Program-made: the position numbers and the translations under genes
NCBI RefSeq assembly: GCF_003850565.1
Contig: NZ_CP027706.1
Coordinates: forward strand, 2,108,001 to 2,172,000
Reading direction: 5' to 3'
DNA length: 64,000 bases
From: Pseudomonas sessilinigenes
GTDB taxonomy: Bacteria; Pseudomonadota; Gammaproteobacteria; Pseudomonadales; Pseudomonadaceae
Shown: one piece after another, positions 9,240 to 21,923 of the stretch
Layout of the letters: each line of letters opens with the position of its first letter
Position numbering within the stretch: the first letter of the stretch is position 1
Notes under the pieces: generated by a model
Databases searched by the model: none
What the model was told of the DNA's origin: nothing
Seen by the model: the letters and a program-made list of their open reading frames with translations, nothing else

Positions 9240-11156
9240 ATGACCCTGCTCAAATTAAGCGATGTGTCCCTTGCTTTCGGCGCCATGCCGTTGTTGGACA
9301 AGGTGTCCTGGCAGATCGCCCGTGGTGAGCGGGTGTGCATCATCGGTCGTAACGGCACTGGCAAGTCCAGCATGATGAAGCTGGTCAAGGGTGATCAGAA
9401 ACCCGACGACGGCTCCATATGGCGCGCACCTGGCCTGAAGATCGGCGAGTTGCCCCAGGAGCTGCCGGTGGCCGACGGTCGGACGGTGTTCGACGTGGTC
9501 GCCCAGGGGCTGTCGGGGGTTGGCGAGTTGCTGGCCCAGTACCATCACCTGAGCCAGAACATCGTCACCGATGCCGACCTGGAAAAGCTGATGCACGTCC
9601 AGCACGACCTTGAAGCCCGTGATGGCTGGCGCTTGCAGCAGTTGGTGGACAGCACCCTGAGCCGTCTGCAACTGCCGGCCGACAAGACCCTGGCCGAACT
9701 GTCCGGTGGCTGGCGCCGGCGTGTCCTGCTGGCCCAGGCCCTGGTGGCGGAGCCGGACCTGCTGCTGCTCGATGAACCGACCAACCACCTCGACATCGGT
9801 GCAATCGCCTGGCTCGAGGAGGCCTTGAAGGACTTCCCGGGGGCCGTGCTCTTCATCACCCACGACCGTTCTTTCCTGCAGAACCTGGCTACCCGCATCC
9901 TCGAGCTGGACCGTGGCGGCCTGATCGACTGGAACGGCGACTACGCCAGCTTCCTGGTCCACAAGGAAGCGGCATTGGCGGCGGAAGAAACCGCCAATGC
10001 GTTGTTCGACAAGCGCCTGGCCCAGGAAGAAGTCTGGATTCGCCAGGGCATCAAGGCCCGTCGCACCCGTAACGAAGGTCGGGTGCGAGCACTCAAGGCC
10101 TTGCGCGTGGAGCGCAGCCAGCGTCGCGAGCGCACCGGCAAGGCCAACATCCAGCTGGAAGCGGCGGACAAGTCCGGCAAGCAAGTGATGGTGCTGGAGA
10201 ATGTCAGCTTCGCCCATCCGGAAGGTCCGTTCCTGGTCAAGGACTTCTCCATGGTCCTGCAGCGCGGTGATCGTATCGGCCTGCTGGGTGCCAACGGTAC
10301 TGGCAAGACCACTCTGCTCAAGCTGATGCTCGGTGGCCTGGTGCCCAGCAGCGGTAAGGTCGAGGAGGGGACGCGGATCGAGGTGGCCTATTTCGACCAG
10401 CTGCGCCATCAACTGGACCTGGAAAAGACCGTGATCGACAACGTCGCCGAAGGCCGCGACTTCATCGAGATCGATGGCCAGAACCGCCACGTGCTCAGCT
10501 ACCTGGGCGACTTCCTGTTCAGCCCACAGCGGGCCCGTACGCCCGTCAAGGCGCTATCGGGTGGTGAGCGGGCGCGGTTGCTGTTGGCCAAGCTGTTCAG
10601 CAAGCCGGCCAACCTGCTGGTGCTGGACGAACCAACCAACGATCTGGACGTGGAGACCCTCGAGCTGCTCGAAGAGGTGCTGTCGAACTACCAGGGCACA
10701 GTGTTGATGGTCAGTCACGATCGGGCATTCCTCGACAACGTGGTGACCAGCACCCTGGTGTTCGAGGGTGAGGGGCGCGTACGCGAGTATGTCGGTGGTT
10801 ATGAGGACTGGATTCGCCAGGGTGGTTCGCCACGGTTGCTGGGTGTGACCGAGAACAAGTCCGGCAAGGCCGAGCTGAACTCCGCGGTAGTACCACCGGT
10901 GCAGGCATCGGCGCCGGCACAGGATGCACCTGCAGCGAAGAAGAAACTCAGCTACAAGCTGCAGCGCGAGCTTGAGGCACTGCCAGGGCAGATCGAGGCG
11001 ATGGAGCAGCGCATTGCCGCTGTCGAGGCCGAGATGGCCGATGCCGGTTTCTACCAGCGTCCCGTGGCTGAGACTGCGGCGGTCATTGCACAGCTGGAAC
11101 AGTTGAATGCCGAGCTGGACCAGATGGTCGAGCGCTGGGCGGAGCTGGATGCCTGA
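9240..11156 (+). CDS. uup: ABC-F family ATPase Uup
   Basis: A 638-residue cytosolic protein with two ATPase cassettes and no membrane segments. Walker A motifs are GRNGTGKSSMMK near residue 37 and GANGTGKTTLLK near residue 350. The signatures are LSGGWRRRVLLAQAL and LSGGERARLLLAKLF, and Walker B motifs end in LDEPTNHLD and LDEPTNDLD. A charged coiled-coil C-terminal domain (KKKLSYKLQRELEALPGQ onwards) identifies Uup, linked to DNA transactions and ribosome function, rather than EttA or YheS. ATG 9240 follows GGAGAAG. Confidence 0.92.
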   Translation: MTLLKLSDVSLAFGAMPLLDKVSWQIARGERVCIIGRNGTGKSSMMKLVKGDQKPDDGSIWRAPGLKIGELPQELPVADGRTVFDVVAQGLSGVGELLAQYHHLSQNIVTDADLEKLMHVQHDLEARDGWRLQQLVDSTLSRLQLPADKTLAELSGGWRRRVLLAQALVAEPDLLLLDEPTNHLDIGAIAWLEEALKDFPGAVLFITHDRSFLQNLATRILELDRGGLIDWNGDYASFLVHKEAALAAEETANALFDKRLAQEEVWIRQGIKARRTRNEGRVRALKALRVERSQRRERTGKANIQLEAADKSGKQVMVLENVSFAHPEGPFLVKDFSMVLQRGDRIGLLGANGTGKTTLLKLMLGGLVPSSGKVEEGTRIEVAYFDQLRHQLDLEKTVIDNVAEGRDFIEIDGQNRHVLSYLGDFLFSPQRARTPVKALSGGERARLLLAKLFSKPANLLVLDEPTNDLDVETLELLEEVLSNYQGTVLMVSHDRAFLDNVVTSTLVFEGEGRVREYVGGYEDWIRQGGSPRLLGVTENKSGKAELNSAVVPPVQASAPAQDAPAAKKKLSYKLQRELEALPGQIEAMEQRIAAVEAEMADAGFYQRPVAETAAVIAQLEQLNAELDQMVERWAELDA

Positions 11157-11173
11157 GTGACCGGCGCCATATG

Positions 11174-11204
11174 AAAAGCCCGATTCTAGAGTCGGGCTTT
11201 TTTT
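11174..11204. terminator. Bidirectional terminator between uup and the usp gene
   Basis: AAAAGCCCGA, a short loop, TCGGGCTTTTTTT. It lies between two convergent genes and has A/T tracts on both sides. Confidence 0.88.
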
Positions 11205-11217
11205 CGAGGCCGAATGC

Positions 11218-11655
11218 TTAGCGCTTGGCCAGGTGGACCGCGAGTACGTCGCAGGGGGCGCCGTGCAGGACGTCATTGGCGGTGGAGCCCAGTAGCAGGG
11301 CAAGGCCGTGGCGGCCATGGCTGCCGACCACGATCAGGTCGCATTCCTGTTCCTTGGCCAGGTGATGGATTTCCTGGCGCGGTTGGCCATAGGTCAGGTG
11401 GCTGTACTCCTTGGTCAACTCCGGGTACTTGTTGATCAGCCGATCGAGGCGTTCCCTGGCCTGGTCGAACTGTTGTTGCTGCAGTTGCGAAAGATCCATC
11501 GGGACATCGCCGCCAAAGGCCATGGCCATGGGTTCGACAATATGTACCAGCGACAGCTTGGCGGAATTGCTTACCGATAGCTCGCGAGCACGATGGATAA
11601 CAGGATCGCACTCTTCGGTTAGATCTACGGCGACCAGAATATGGTGGTAGGACAT
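11218..11655 (-). CDS. Universal stress protein (UspA family)
   Basis: A 145-residue cytosolic UspA-fold protein. It starts MSYHHILVAVDLTEECDPVI and carries the ATP-binding type motif VGSHGRHGLALLLGSTANDVL near its end, followed by CDVLAVHL. The whole chain is one Usp domain of usual length. Family members bind nucleotide and aid survival under stress or stasis; the particular trigger here cannot be read. A GGAGGAG-like site precedes the ATG. It corresponds in position to P. aeruginosa PA3017. Confidence 0.88.
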   Translation of the reverse strand: MSYHHILVAVDLTEECDPVIHRARELSVSNSAKLSLVHIVEPMAMAFGGDVPMDLSQLQQQQFDQARERLDRLINKYPELTKEYSHLTYGQPRQEIHHLAKEQECDLIVVGSHGRHGLALLLGSTANDVLHGAPCDVLAVHLAKR

Positions 11656-11754
11656 GAGGCGCTCCTCCTGAGGATTGCAATTGCTTCAAGTATGGCTGGT
11701 TTCAAGCGGGTTGGTTCCAACCAGGCCCGCTCATCAAGAATCGAGAGTACAGAT

Positions 11755-12192
11755 ATGACGGTCTGGATAGTGGTGTCAATCCTTGTGGTGGTCCTCAGCC
11801 CTTGGGCATGGTTGCGACCTTCGCGCCGCCAGAATGGGTTGATCGCCTTGCGCATGGAGGCCCGGCGAATGGGGCTGGCCATGCAGCTGGCGCCCCAGCA
11901 ATGGCCGCATTGGCTGGGGCAGGAGCCTCCTGATCCTTGTCCGCAATATCATCGGCCGCGACGCAATGGCCAGGCCGCCTGCTGGAGTTATTGGCAGGTA
12001 GAACCCGGTAACTGGGTCAATCAATGGCGCGAGCCCTGTGACGATGAGTCACTGCTCAAGCAACTGCGCAGCTTGCCCTTCGGCGTGTTCAAGGTTGAAG
12101 CGGACAAGCAGATGATCGCCGTGTATTGGAATGAGCGCGGTGAAATCAGTGTATTGCAGGACATTGCCACGGTCCTCAAGTCCCTGGCTTGA
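11755..12192 (+). CDS. Conserved membrane-anchored protein of unknown function
   Basis: A 145-residue protein with one N-terminal hydrophobic helix (MTVWIVVSILVVVLSPWAWL) and a cytosolic domain rich in Trp and Pro (PQQWPHWLGQEPPDPCPQYH, CWSYWQVEPGNWVNQWREP). It ends in a sheet-like VEADKQMIAVYWNERGEISV. I do not recognise a named family. Position between the Usp gene and fadBA matches PA3016. ATG 11755 is preferred because it puts the hydrophobic helix at the N-terminus; the longer frame from 11641 overlaps the divergent gene. Confidence 0.72.
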   Translation: MTVWIVVSILVVVLSPWAWLRPSRRQNGLIALRMEARRMGLAMQLAPQQWPHWLGQEPPDPCPQYHRPRRNGQAACWSYWQVEPGNWVNQWREPCDDESLLKQLRSLPFGVFKVEADKQMIAVYWNERGEISVLQDIATVLKSLA

Positions 12193-12753
12193 GGGCTGGG
12201 CAGGCAGGCGTAGCCAAGGTGCTTGCGAGCAGCAAGGGCGCGAGCTTGGCATTGGGAGGGCTGGCCGGCCAAGTCGCTGTCATGGAGCCATCCGGTATAA
12301 GCGCGGGCGCGGCTCGCTCTTGCGTTCATTCGACACGGTGCCTTCGATCGAAAGGCCCTGTTTTCTCTCTAGATATCTTCCTGATGTAGTTGCCTTTGGT
12401 CCGTGGCAGCGGAGATTTAGGGCGATTTTTCTAAATATTGATCCTATGAATGACTATAAATGCAGGGGCGTGTTGGTGGTCCGTGCAGTGCGGGAATGAC
12501 CGCAAAGTCGCGTTTCAAACGGCATTTTGGACGATTGACAATTCGTGGATTTTCCGTGAATGTGGCGTACCCAAATCAAACGGGCGTATGAAATGAGCGT
12601 TTATATCTTAGGCGACTCTATACAGATTCCCGACTATCGCGTTGGCGGGTGTGCCTGGCGGATTGGCGTTAGCATCGACGGTGACGTCAGTGCCATGCCA
12701 GAAGTTAGCGTCCGACGTGTACTGTTCAGCTTCCATATCGTGGAGATCAGTTG
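12193..12753 (+). other. Long leader region upstream of fadBA
   Basis: A 561-base stretch with no clear gene. It holds a PsrA-like sequence at 12516-12529, a TTGACA at 12535-12540 that could be a -35 element, and a short open frame (12560-12754) ending exactly at the fadB start. Local composition is visibly less GC-rich than the flanking genes between about 12350 and 12720. Confidence 0.5.
12516..12529. promoter_or_regulatory. Possible PsrA site upstream of fadBA
   Basis: CAAACGGCATTTTG fits the reported PsrA pattern (C/G)AAAC-N4-GTTT(G/C) with one mismatch in the right arm. It lies just before TTGACA. PsrA is known to repress the fadBA-type operon of P. aeruginosa, and psrA lies 12 kb away. 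The assignment here is inferred. Confidence 0.45.
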
Positions 12754-14901
<2,148 letters not shown>

Positions 14902-14914
14902 GCGCCCACACTAG

Positions 14915-16105
<1,191 letters not shown>

Positions 16106-16120
16106 GCGTTGGGTTGATGG

Positions 16121-16148
16121 AAGCCGGGGCCCTGTGCCCCGGTTTTTG
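16121..16148 (+). terminator. Terminator of the fadBA operon
   Basis: GCCGGGGC and GCCCCGGT pair around a short loop, followed by TTTTTGTTTTT. Confidence 0.87.
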
Positions 16149-16191
16149 TTTTTCTGAAGATTTTTAATTTTTTTTGCAAGAGGGCCAGAGC

Positions 16192-16428
16192 ATGCAGTTA
16201 CAACCCGGGCTCTACCAGCATTACAAAGGGCCGCAGTACCGCGTCTTCAGCGTGGCGCGGCATTCGGAAACGGAAGAAGAAGTGGTGTTCTACCAAGCCC
16301 TGTATGGCGATTACGGCTTTTGGGTACGCCCCTTGAGCATGTTCCTGGAGTCAGTCGAAGTTGACGGCGAGCAGGTCCCACGCTTTGCTTTGGTGCAGGC
16401 CGAACCCAGTCTTTTTTCACCGGCTTGA
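16192..16428 (+). CDS. DUF1653 domain protein, 78 aa
   Basis: A 78-residue protein that is a single DUF1653 domain: LQPGLYQHYKGPQYRVFSVA at the start, HSETEEEVVFYQALYG in the middle and FWVRPLSMFLESV towards the end. The family has no established function. It sits alone between fadBA and topA. The ATG at 16192 starts the family's usual N-terminus; an earlier codon six residues upstream is not family-like. Confidence 0.85.
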   Translation: MQLQPGLYQHYKGPQYRVFSVARHSETEEEVVFYQALYGDYGFWVRPLSMFLESVEVDGEQVPRFALVQAEPSLFSPA

Positions 16429-16541
16429 GCGCAGGTCGCGCAGTACCCCGCGCTTGACCTCACCTTGTTGCCACTATATATAGCGGTGCCGCGTCAGGCG
16501 CCATCCGCCTCAACTTCTCGAATTCAGGAATTTTCCGATCC

Positions 16542-19151
16542 ATGGGCAAATCGCTGGTCATTGTGGAATCCCCGGCTAAGGCCAAGACCATCAACAAGTA
16601 CTTGGGTAACCAATACGTGGTGAAGTCGAGTATCGGCCATATCCGAGACCTGCCCACCAGCGGTTCGGCAAGTGCCGCCAAGGAGCCGGCCGCCAAGCGT
16701 GGCAAGGCCGCGGGCGAAGCCCCGGCACTGTCGCCGAAGGAAAAGGCGCGCAAGCAGCTGGTGGCGCGCATGGGCGTCGACCCCGAGCACGGCTGGAAAG
16801 CCAAGTACGAAATCCTTCCCGGCAAGGAAAAGGTCATCGAAGAGCTGCGCCGCCTTGCCAAGGATGCCGACACCATCTATCTCGCAACGGACTTGGACCG
16901 CGAAGGGGAGGCCATTGCTTGGCACCTGCGCGAAGCCATCGGCGGTGACGACGAGCGCTACAAGCGCGTGGTGTTCAACGAAATCACCAAGAAGGCGATC
17001 CAGGACGCCTTCTCCCAGCCCGGCGAGCTGGATATCCATCGGGTCAATGCCCAGCAGGCCCGGCGTTTCCTCGACCGTGTAGTGGGCTACATGGTGTCGC
17101 CGCTGCTGTGGGCCAAGATCGCCCGTGGCCTGTCCGCCGGCCGCGTGCAATCGGTGGCGGTCAAGTTGGTAGTGGAGCGTGAGCGCGAAATCCGCGCTTT
17201 CATCCCCGAAGAATACTGGGAGGTGCATGCCGACCTCGGTACCGCGAAGAACGCCAAGGTGCGTTTCGAAGTGGCGCGCGAGAACGGCGAGGCCTTCAAG
17301 CCGCTCAACGAAGCCCAGGCCATGGCGGCCCTGGAGAAGCTCAAGGCGTCGTCCTACAGCGTCGCCAAGCGCGAAGACAAGCCCACCAGCAGCAAGCCTT
17401 CGGCCCCGTTCATTACTTCCACCCTGCAGCAGGCTGCGAGCAACCGCCTGGGCTTCGGGGTGAAGAAGACCATGATGATGGCCCAGCGCTTGTATGAAGC
17501 GGGCTACATCACCTACATGCGTACCGACTCCACCAACCTCTCGGCCGACGCCGTGGCGATGGCTCGTAGCTATATCGAGAGCGAGTTCGGTGACAAGTAC
17601 CTGCCAGCCTCGCCCAATGTCTACAGCAGCAAGGAAGGGGCCCAGGAGGCGCACGAAGCGATTCGTCCGTCCGATGTGCACACCCATCCGAGCAAGCTGT
17701 CGGGCATGGAACGTGATGCCGAGCGCCTGTATGAGCTGATCTGGCGCCAGTTCGTGGCCTGCCAGATGCCGCCAGCGCAATACCTGTCCACCACTGTCAG
17801 CGTTGCCGCTGGTGAGTTCGAGCTGCGCGCCAAGGGTCGTATCCTCAAGTTCGACGGTTACACCCGGGTCATGCCCCAGGTGAGCAAGCCGGGCGACGAC
17901 GATGTGTTGCCCGACATGGCCCAGGGCGAAGTCCTGAAACTGATCAAGCTGGACCCGAGCCAGCACTTCACCAAGCCGCCGGCGCGCTACTCCGAAGCCA
18001 GCCTGGTGAAGGAGATGGAGAAGCGTGGCATCGGCCGTCCTTCGACCTATGCGGCGATCATCTCCACCATCCAGGATCGCGGTTATGTGACCCTGCACAA
18101 CCGTCGCTTCTACTCGGAAAAGATGGGCGACATCGTTACCGAACGCCTCTCCGAAAGCTTCTCCAACCTCATGGACTACGGCTTCACTGCCGGCATGGAA
18201 GAGAATCTCGACGACGTGGCCCAGGGCGAGCGTGACTGGAAGAACGTGCTCGACGAGTTCTACGGCGACTTCAAGAACAAGCTCGAGGTCGCGGAGGGCG
18301 CTGAAAGCGGTATGCGCGCCAACCAGCCGGTCATGACCGATATCCCATGCCTGACCTGCGGCCGGCCGATGCAGATCCGTACGGCTTCCACAGGCGTGTT
18401 CCTGGGCTGCTCGGGTTATAGCCTGCCGCCCAAGGAGCGCTGCAAGGCCACGGTCAACCTGGTTCCGGGCGACGAGATCGCGGCGGACGACGAGGGTGAG
18501 TCCGAGTCCCTGGTACTGCGCGGCAAGCATCGTTGCCCGATCTGCAGCACGGCGATGGACGCTTACCTGCTGGATGAAAAGCGCAAGCTGCATATCTGTG
18601 GCAACAACCCGGATTGCGCCGGCTATGAGATCGAAGAGGGCAGCTACCGGATCAAGGGCTACGAAGGCCCGAGCCTGGAGTGCGACAAGTGCGGTAGCGA
18701 AATGCAGCTCAAGACCGGTCGTTTCGGCAAGTTCTTCGGTTGCACCAATGCGACCTGCAAGAACACCCGCAAGCTGCTCAAGAGCGGCGATGCGGCGCCG
18801 CCGAAGATGGATCCGGTGAAGATGCCCGAGCTCAAGTGCGAGAAGGTCAACGACACCTATATCCTGCGTGACGGTGCATCGGGGTTGTTCCTGGCTGCCA
18901 GCCAGTTCCCGAAAAACCGTGAGACCCGTGCACCGTTGGTGCTCGAGCTGATCCCGCACAAGGACGAGATCGATCCGAAGTATCACTTCCTGTGCGAGGC
19001 GCCGCAGAAGGATCCTGATGGCCGTCCCGCAGTCGTGCGCTATAGCCGCAAGACCAAGGAGCAGTACGTGCAGACCGAAGTCGATGGCAAGCCTACTGGC
19101 TGGCGCGCTTTCTACGATGGCGGTAGCTGGAAGATCGAAGACAAGCGCTGA
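16542..19151 (+). CDS. topA: DNA topoisomerase I
   Basis: An 869-residue type IA topoisomerase that relaxes negative supercoils. It begins with a TOPRIM domain ([19 protein letters not shown]), with an inserted Lys/Ala-rich segment near residues 45-65 and the metal-binding [13 protein letters not shown] near residue 115. The catalytic tyrosine is Y325 in [11 protein letters not shown]-terminal zinc-ribbon cysteine quartets follow ([24 protein letters not shown]). The reading frame is intact and of normal length. A terminator follows at 19197-19234. Confidence 0.97.
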   Translation: MGKSLVIVESPAKAKTINKYLGNQYVVKSSIGHIRDLPTSGSASAAKEPAAKRGKAAGEAPALSPKEKARKQLVARMGVDPEHGWKAKYEILPGKEKVIEELRRLAKDADTIYLATDLDREGEAIAWHLREAIGGDDERYKRVVFNEITKKAIQDAFSQPGELDIHRVNAQQARRFLDRVVGYMVSPLLWAKIARGLSAGRVQSVAVKLVVEREREIRAFIPEEYWEVHADLGTAKNAKVRFEVARENGEAFKPLNEAQAMAALEKLKASSYSVAKREDKPTSSKPSAPFITSTLQQAASNRLGFGVKKTMMMAQRLYEAGYITYMRTDSTNLSADAVAMARSYIESEFGDKYLPASPNVYSSKEGAQEAHEAIRPSDVHTHPSKLSGMERDAERLYELIWRQFVACQMPPAQYLSTTVSVAAGEFELRAKGRILKFDGYTRVMPQVSKPGDDDVLPDMAQGEVLKLIKLDPSQHFTKPPARYSEASLVKEMEKRGIGRPSTYAAIISTIQDRGYVTLHNRRFYSEKMGDIVTERLSESFSNLMDYGFTAGMEENLDDVAQGERDWKNVLDEFYGDFKNKLEVAEGAESGMRANQPVMTDIPCLTCGRPMQIRTASTGVFLGCSGYSLPPKERCKATVNLVPGDEIAADDEGESESLVLRGKHRCPICSTAMDAYLLDEKRKLHICGNNPDCAGYEIEEGSYRIKGYEGPSLECDKCGSEMQLKTGRFGKFFGCTNATCKNTRKLLKSGDAAPPKMDPVKMPELKCEKVNDTYILRDGASGLFLAASQFPKNRETRAPLVLELIPHKDEIDPKYHFLCEAPQKDPDGRPAVVRYSRKTKEQYVQTEVDGKPTGWRAFYDGGSWKIEDKR

Positions 19152-19196
19152 GGTCCATTGAGCGCTGGAGCCGGGTATCTGGCTCGGTGATTCACG

Positions 19197-19234
19197 AGGC
19201 CGCATGTTCCCACGGAGCATGCGGCCTTTCTTTT
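19197..19234 (+). terminator. Terminator of topA
   Basis: AGGCCGCATG and CATGCGGCCT form a perfect 10-bp stem with an 11-base loop, followed by TTCTTTT. Confidence 0.85.
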
Positions 19235-19312
19235 GGCTTGCGGCCGACAGGATTGATCCCTGAAACTGTGCCATTCGCACCCGGTTCTCTTCTCGCAGTG
19301 GAGGCTGCCTAC

Positions 19313-19834
19313 ATGGCCCACGAGCTCTATACCCGTACCAATCAGAAGATCTACTTCGCCGGCCTGGCCCTGGAGGCTCTGGCGCGGGCTGAAGAGGGGC
19401 GAGCGATGAATGCCCATGCTCTGGTCCAGGCGGGGCGTGAGTCAGTACTGTTTCACCTGTACGGGGCGTTGCTGGGCTTGTGTCATGAGATCGCCGGGTT
19501 CTACCGGTTGCCCCAGGCGGGCGCTGCGCGGGTGGAGCAGATACTCAATCGTGATGTGCTGGAGAGCATCGCGATTCCTGAACTGGCGGAGCTGGTCGAG
19601 CTGGCGCAGAGCCCGCAAAGCTGGCTGGCGCAGCTGTTAACTGCCTATGCAGCGTTGCTCCAGCCGCCAAGGGTGCCCCACAAGCCCAAGGGCGATGTCA
19701 CCCAGCCACTTATCGTGGCGGTCAACCTCGATGAGGAAGAACAACCGGAGCTGGGGCGCGAGGAGCTGGAAAGCTGGCGGCAGAATCTCAAGGCCCTGGC
19801 CATTCGCTTTCGGGACGGCTTGAACGAGTGCTGA
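19313..19834 (+). CDS. DUF6586-type conserved Pseudomonas protein
   Basis: A 173-residue, mostly helical, soluble protein starting MAHELYTRTNQKIYFAGLAL, with a PKGDVTQPLIVAVNLDEEE segment and a helical end (WRQNLKALAIRFRDGL). It matches in position and character the PA3010 protein next to topA, which I believe is classed as DUF6586. Function is unknown. GGAGGCT precedes ATG 19313; the frame extends upstream into the topA terminator, so the longer start is rejected. Confidence 0.75.
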   Translation: MAHELYTRTNQKIYFAGLALEALARAEEGRAMNAHALVQAGRESVLFHLYGALLGLCHEIAGFYRLPQAGAARVEQILNRDVLESIAIPELAELVELAQSPQSWLAQLLTAYAALLQPPRVPHKPKGDVTQPLIVAVNLDEEEQPELGREELESWRQNLKALAIRFRDGLNEC

Positions 19835-19884
19835 ACCTGAGTGCTAGCTGATTCGCCGTAAGACTATTTGATCAAGGAAGATTC

Positions 19885-20904
19885 ATGCTGTTCTTCTTGC
19901 GTGACCAGGCGCTGGTTCGCCTGCTGAGCGACTCTCAGGTGCGGGTTGCGCGTGCCCGTTGCAATGCGGATCTGCTAGAGGTGCTCGACAGGCTCGATGT
20001 ATTTCCCGGCGGGTTGGAGTTCGATCATGTGCAATCGATAGTCCTCCTGGTACTGGCCTTTGCCTCTTTCGCCACGGCGCTGTTGATGGATGGGATGGGC
20101 GGGTTTTTCTGGGTGGGCCTGGCCTTGGCTTTTTTCAGTTATTACACCCGTAAAGGGCTTTCCGGATCGTTAACGGACCTGGCAACGAGCATTGCCCGCA
20201 AGTGTGCTTTGTTCTGTAACGAGCTGAGCGAATTCGACAGCACTGCCGATTGGCGCTTGAAGAAGCTCAATAGCGAATTTGTCGAGTATCAGCGAGGTAA
20301 TGAGCGACGTCACATCGTCGACTCGGTCCAAGGGGCCTATCAGGGGAGCCGCCATCGGCTGGCGTTCGAGTATCACCAACTGCAGTACGTTACCTCCAGT
20401 CTCCAGCGTGGGGCGGGGGGCAGCTACAGAACAGTCTTCGAGACCTTCAATCGCTATAGCCTGGTAGTGGATTTTCCTTGGGTCACGGACATTGCGGTTC
20501 GATCCCGTCCATTGGAGGCCACCCTGGCGGGACAACCATTCAAGACTGACTGCAACGCTTTCAATGAGGTCTTTGTGCTTCGGGGCAATGACCAGGCCAG
20601 TTGCGAGCGATTCGTCACACCTGCGACCTTGGATCTCCTGCTGGGGCTCGCGCGCCACCTGGACCAGCCGAACCTTGAGTTTTCCAGTCAGGAGCGGCTC
20701 TGCCTGAGCTTCGATAATGCACAGGTCATGGCTCATGCCGATCTGGGAGCTTTGAGTGATCTCTCGGTCTTTCGTGAGCGGATCGAGGAGGGGGTTGAAT
20801 TACCAGGACTATTCCCGGTTCTGGAGTGGGTGCACCAGTTGGCGCTGGCACATGATAGTCCGACAGAGGACTCCGAGCTCGGTGAGCTGATCAAGGAAGG
20901 ATGA
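19885..20904 (+). CDS. DUF3137-like membrane protein, copy 1
   Basis: A 339-residue protein with an N-terminal domain (MLFFLRDQALVRLLSDSQ), two adjacent transmembrane helices near residues 52-90 (IVLLVLAFASFATALLM, FFWVGLALAFFSYY), and a long cytosolic region. Blocks GAYQGSRHRLAFEYHQLQYV, VFETFNRYSLVVDFPW, FNEVFVLRGN, CERFVTPATLDLLLGL and LCLSFDNAQVM follow the layout of DUF3137 proteins, which often neighbour LemA. AAGGAAG precedes the ATG. It overlaps its paralogue by four bases (ATGA), so the two are translationally coupled. Family assignment is by pattern only. Confidence 0.65.
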   Translation: MLFFLRDQALVRLLSDSQVRVARARCNADLLEVLDRLDVFPGGLEFDHVQSIVLLVLAFASFATALLMDGMGGFFWVGLALAFFSYYTRKGLSGSLTDLATSIARKCALFCNELSEFDSTADWRLKKLNSEFVEYQRGNERRHIVDSVQGAYQGSRHRLAFEYHQLQYVTSSLQRGAGGSYRTVFETFNRYSLVVDFPWVTDIAVRSRPLEATLAGQPFKTDCNAFNEVFVLRGNDQASCERFVTPATLDLLLGLARHLDQPNLEFSSQERLCLSFDNAQVMAHADLGALSDLSVFRERIEEGVELPGLFPVLEWVHQLALAHDSPTEDSELGELIKEG

Positions 20905-21914
20905 TGCAGTTTCTCAAGCACGATGCTGATTTGATCCGTTTGTTGGGCGATTGCGATGTGGCGGTGTTGCAGGCCCGGTCCAATGAAGACTTGTTGATAG
21001 TCATCGACAGGCTCAAGGCCTTCAAGGGAGGGCTGCAGTTCGATCACGCCCAATGCTGGGTGTTGCTACTGCTGGCCATTGTCTCGGCGATCCCTGCCCT
21101 GGCAGGCCTGGTGTTGATGTGGTTCGCCACTGCGTGCCTGGGGTTTGCCAGCCTGTACATTTGGATGAGCCGCTCGGTGGCCTTGGATGAGTTGCCGAAG
21201 AACATAGCCCGCAAATGTTCGTTTCTCAGCAATGGCCTCAGGGATCCGGGCGGTACTGCAGATGAGCGCCTGAGTTGGTTGAATGAGGAGTTCGATGATT
21301 ATGACCGTGGTAACGACAGTCGTCGCATCGAGGCTTCGGCCAGGGGCGTGTATCAGGGGAGACGGCATCAGTTGTCCTTTGTCTTCCACCATTTGCATTA
21401 TGTGAACGCCCATAACAAGACCAAATCCGATGGTGAGAGCGAAAAGGTGTACGAGCACTTCGACCGCTTCAGCCTGGTGGTGGATTTTCCTTGGGTTACC
21501 GGTGTAACGGTGCGCAGTGATCTGCCGAGCAAAAAAAGCACTAGGCCCAAGGTCTTCGAGACCACGTCCGATGAATTCAACAGGGTCTTCAGTTTTGCCG
21601 GTGACAGCGAGTTGGATTGCGCAAAGTTCGCGACACCTACAACCCTGGCTTTTTTGCTGGGTCTTCATCGGCGGCTGAAAAAAGTGAACCTGGAGTTTTC
21701 CAGCCAGGGGCATCTATGCCTGAGCTTCGATGATGCAGAAGTCATGGCCTACAAGGATCCAGGCACGCTTGAGGATCTAGCGAGCTTCTACGCGAACATC
21801 GAATGCGGGTTGGAGTTGCCGAATCTGTTTCCGGTGCTGGCCCTGGTGCATGAGTTGGCGGAGTTGCACGACAATAATTTCGACCTTCCATTGAAGGTCG
21901 CTGATGAAATGTAG
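20901..21914 (+). CDS. DUF3137-like membrane protein, copy 2
   Basis: A 337-residue paralogue of the preceding gene, colinear along its length: FLKHDADLIRLLGDCDV, a helix pair near residues 52-90 (WVLLLLAIVSAIPALAGLVL), KNIARKCSFLSNGL, GVYQGRRHQLSFVFHHLHYV, FDRFSLVVDFPWVTGV, FNRVFSFAG, CAKFATPTTLAFLLGL and LCLSFDDAEVM. The two chains share the frame of conserved residues but differ at many positions, so this is an old tandem duplication. LemA follows after nine bases. A second ATG (20904) could be the true start. Confidence 0.65.
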   Translation: MMQFLKHDADLIRLLGDCDVAVLQARSNEDLLIVIDRLKAFKGGLQFDHAQCWVLLLLAIVSAIPALAGLVLMWFATACLGFASLYIWMSRSVALDELPKNIARKCSFLSNGLRDPGGTADERLSWLNEEFDDYDRGNDSRRIEASARGVYQGRRHQLSFVFHHLHYVNAHNKTKSDGESEKVYEHFDRFSLVVDFPWVTGVTVRSDLPSKKSTRPKVFETTSDEFNRVFSFAGDSELDCAKFATPTTLAFLLGLHRRLKKVNLEFSSQGHLCLSFDDAEVMAYKDPGTLEDLASFYANIECGLELPNLFPVLALVHELAELHDNNFDLPLKVADEM

Positions 21915-21923
21915 CAGTAGGGA

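Noticed and set aside
16524..19280. Open frame of 918 codons antisense to topA
   Set aside because: Same third-position GC effect; topA is intact and fully conserved on the plus strand.
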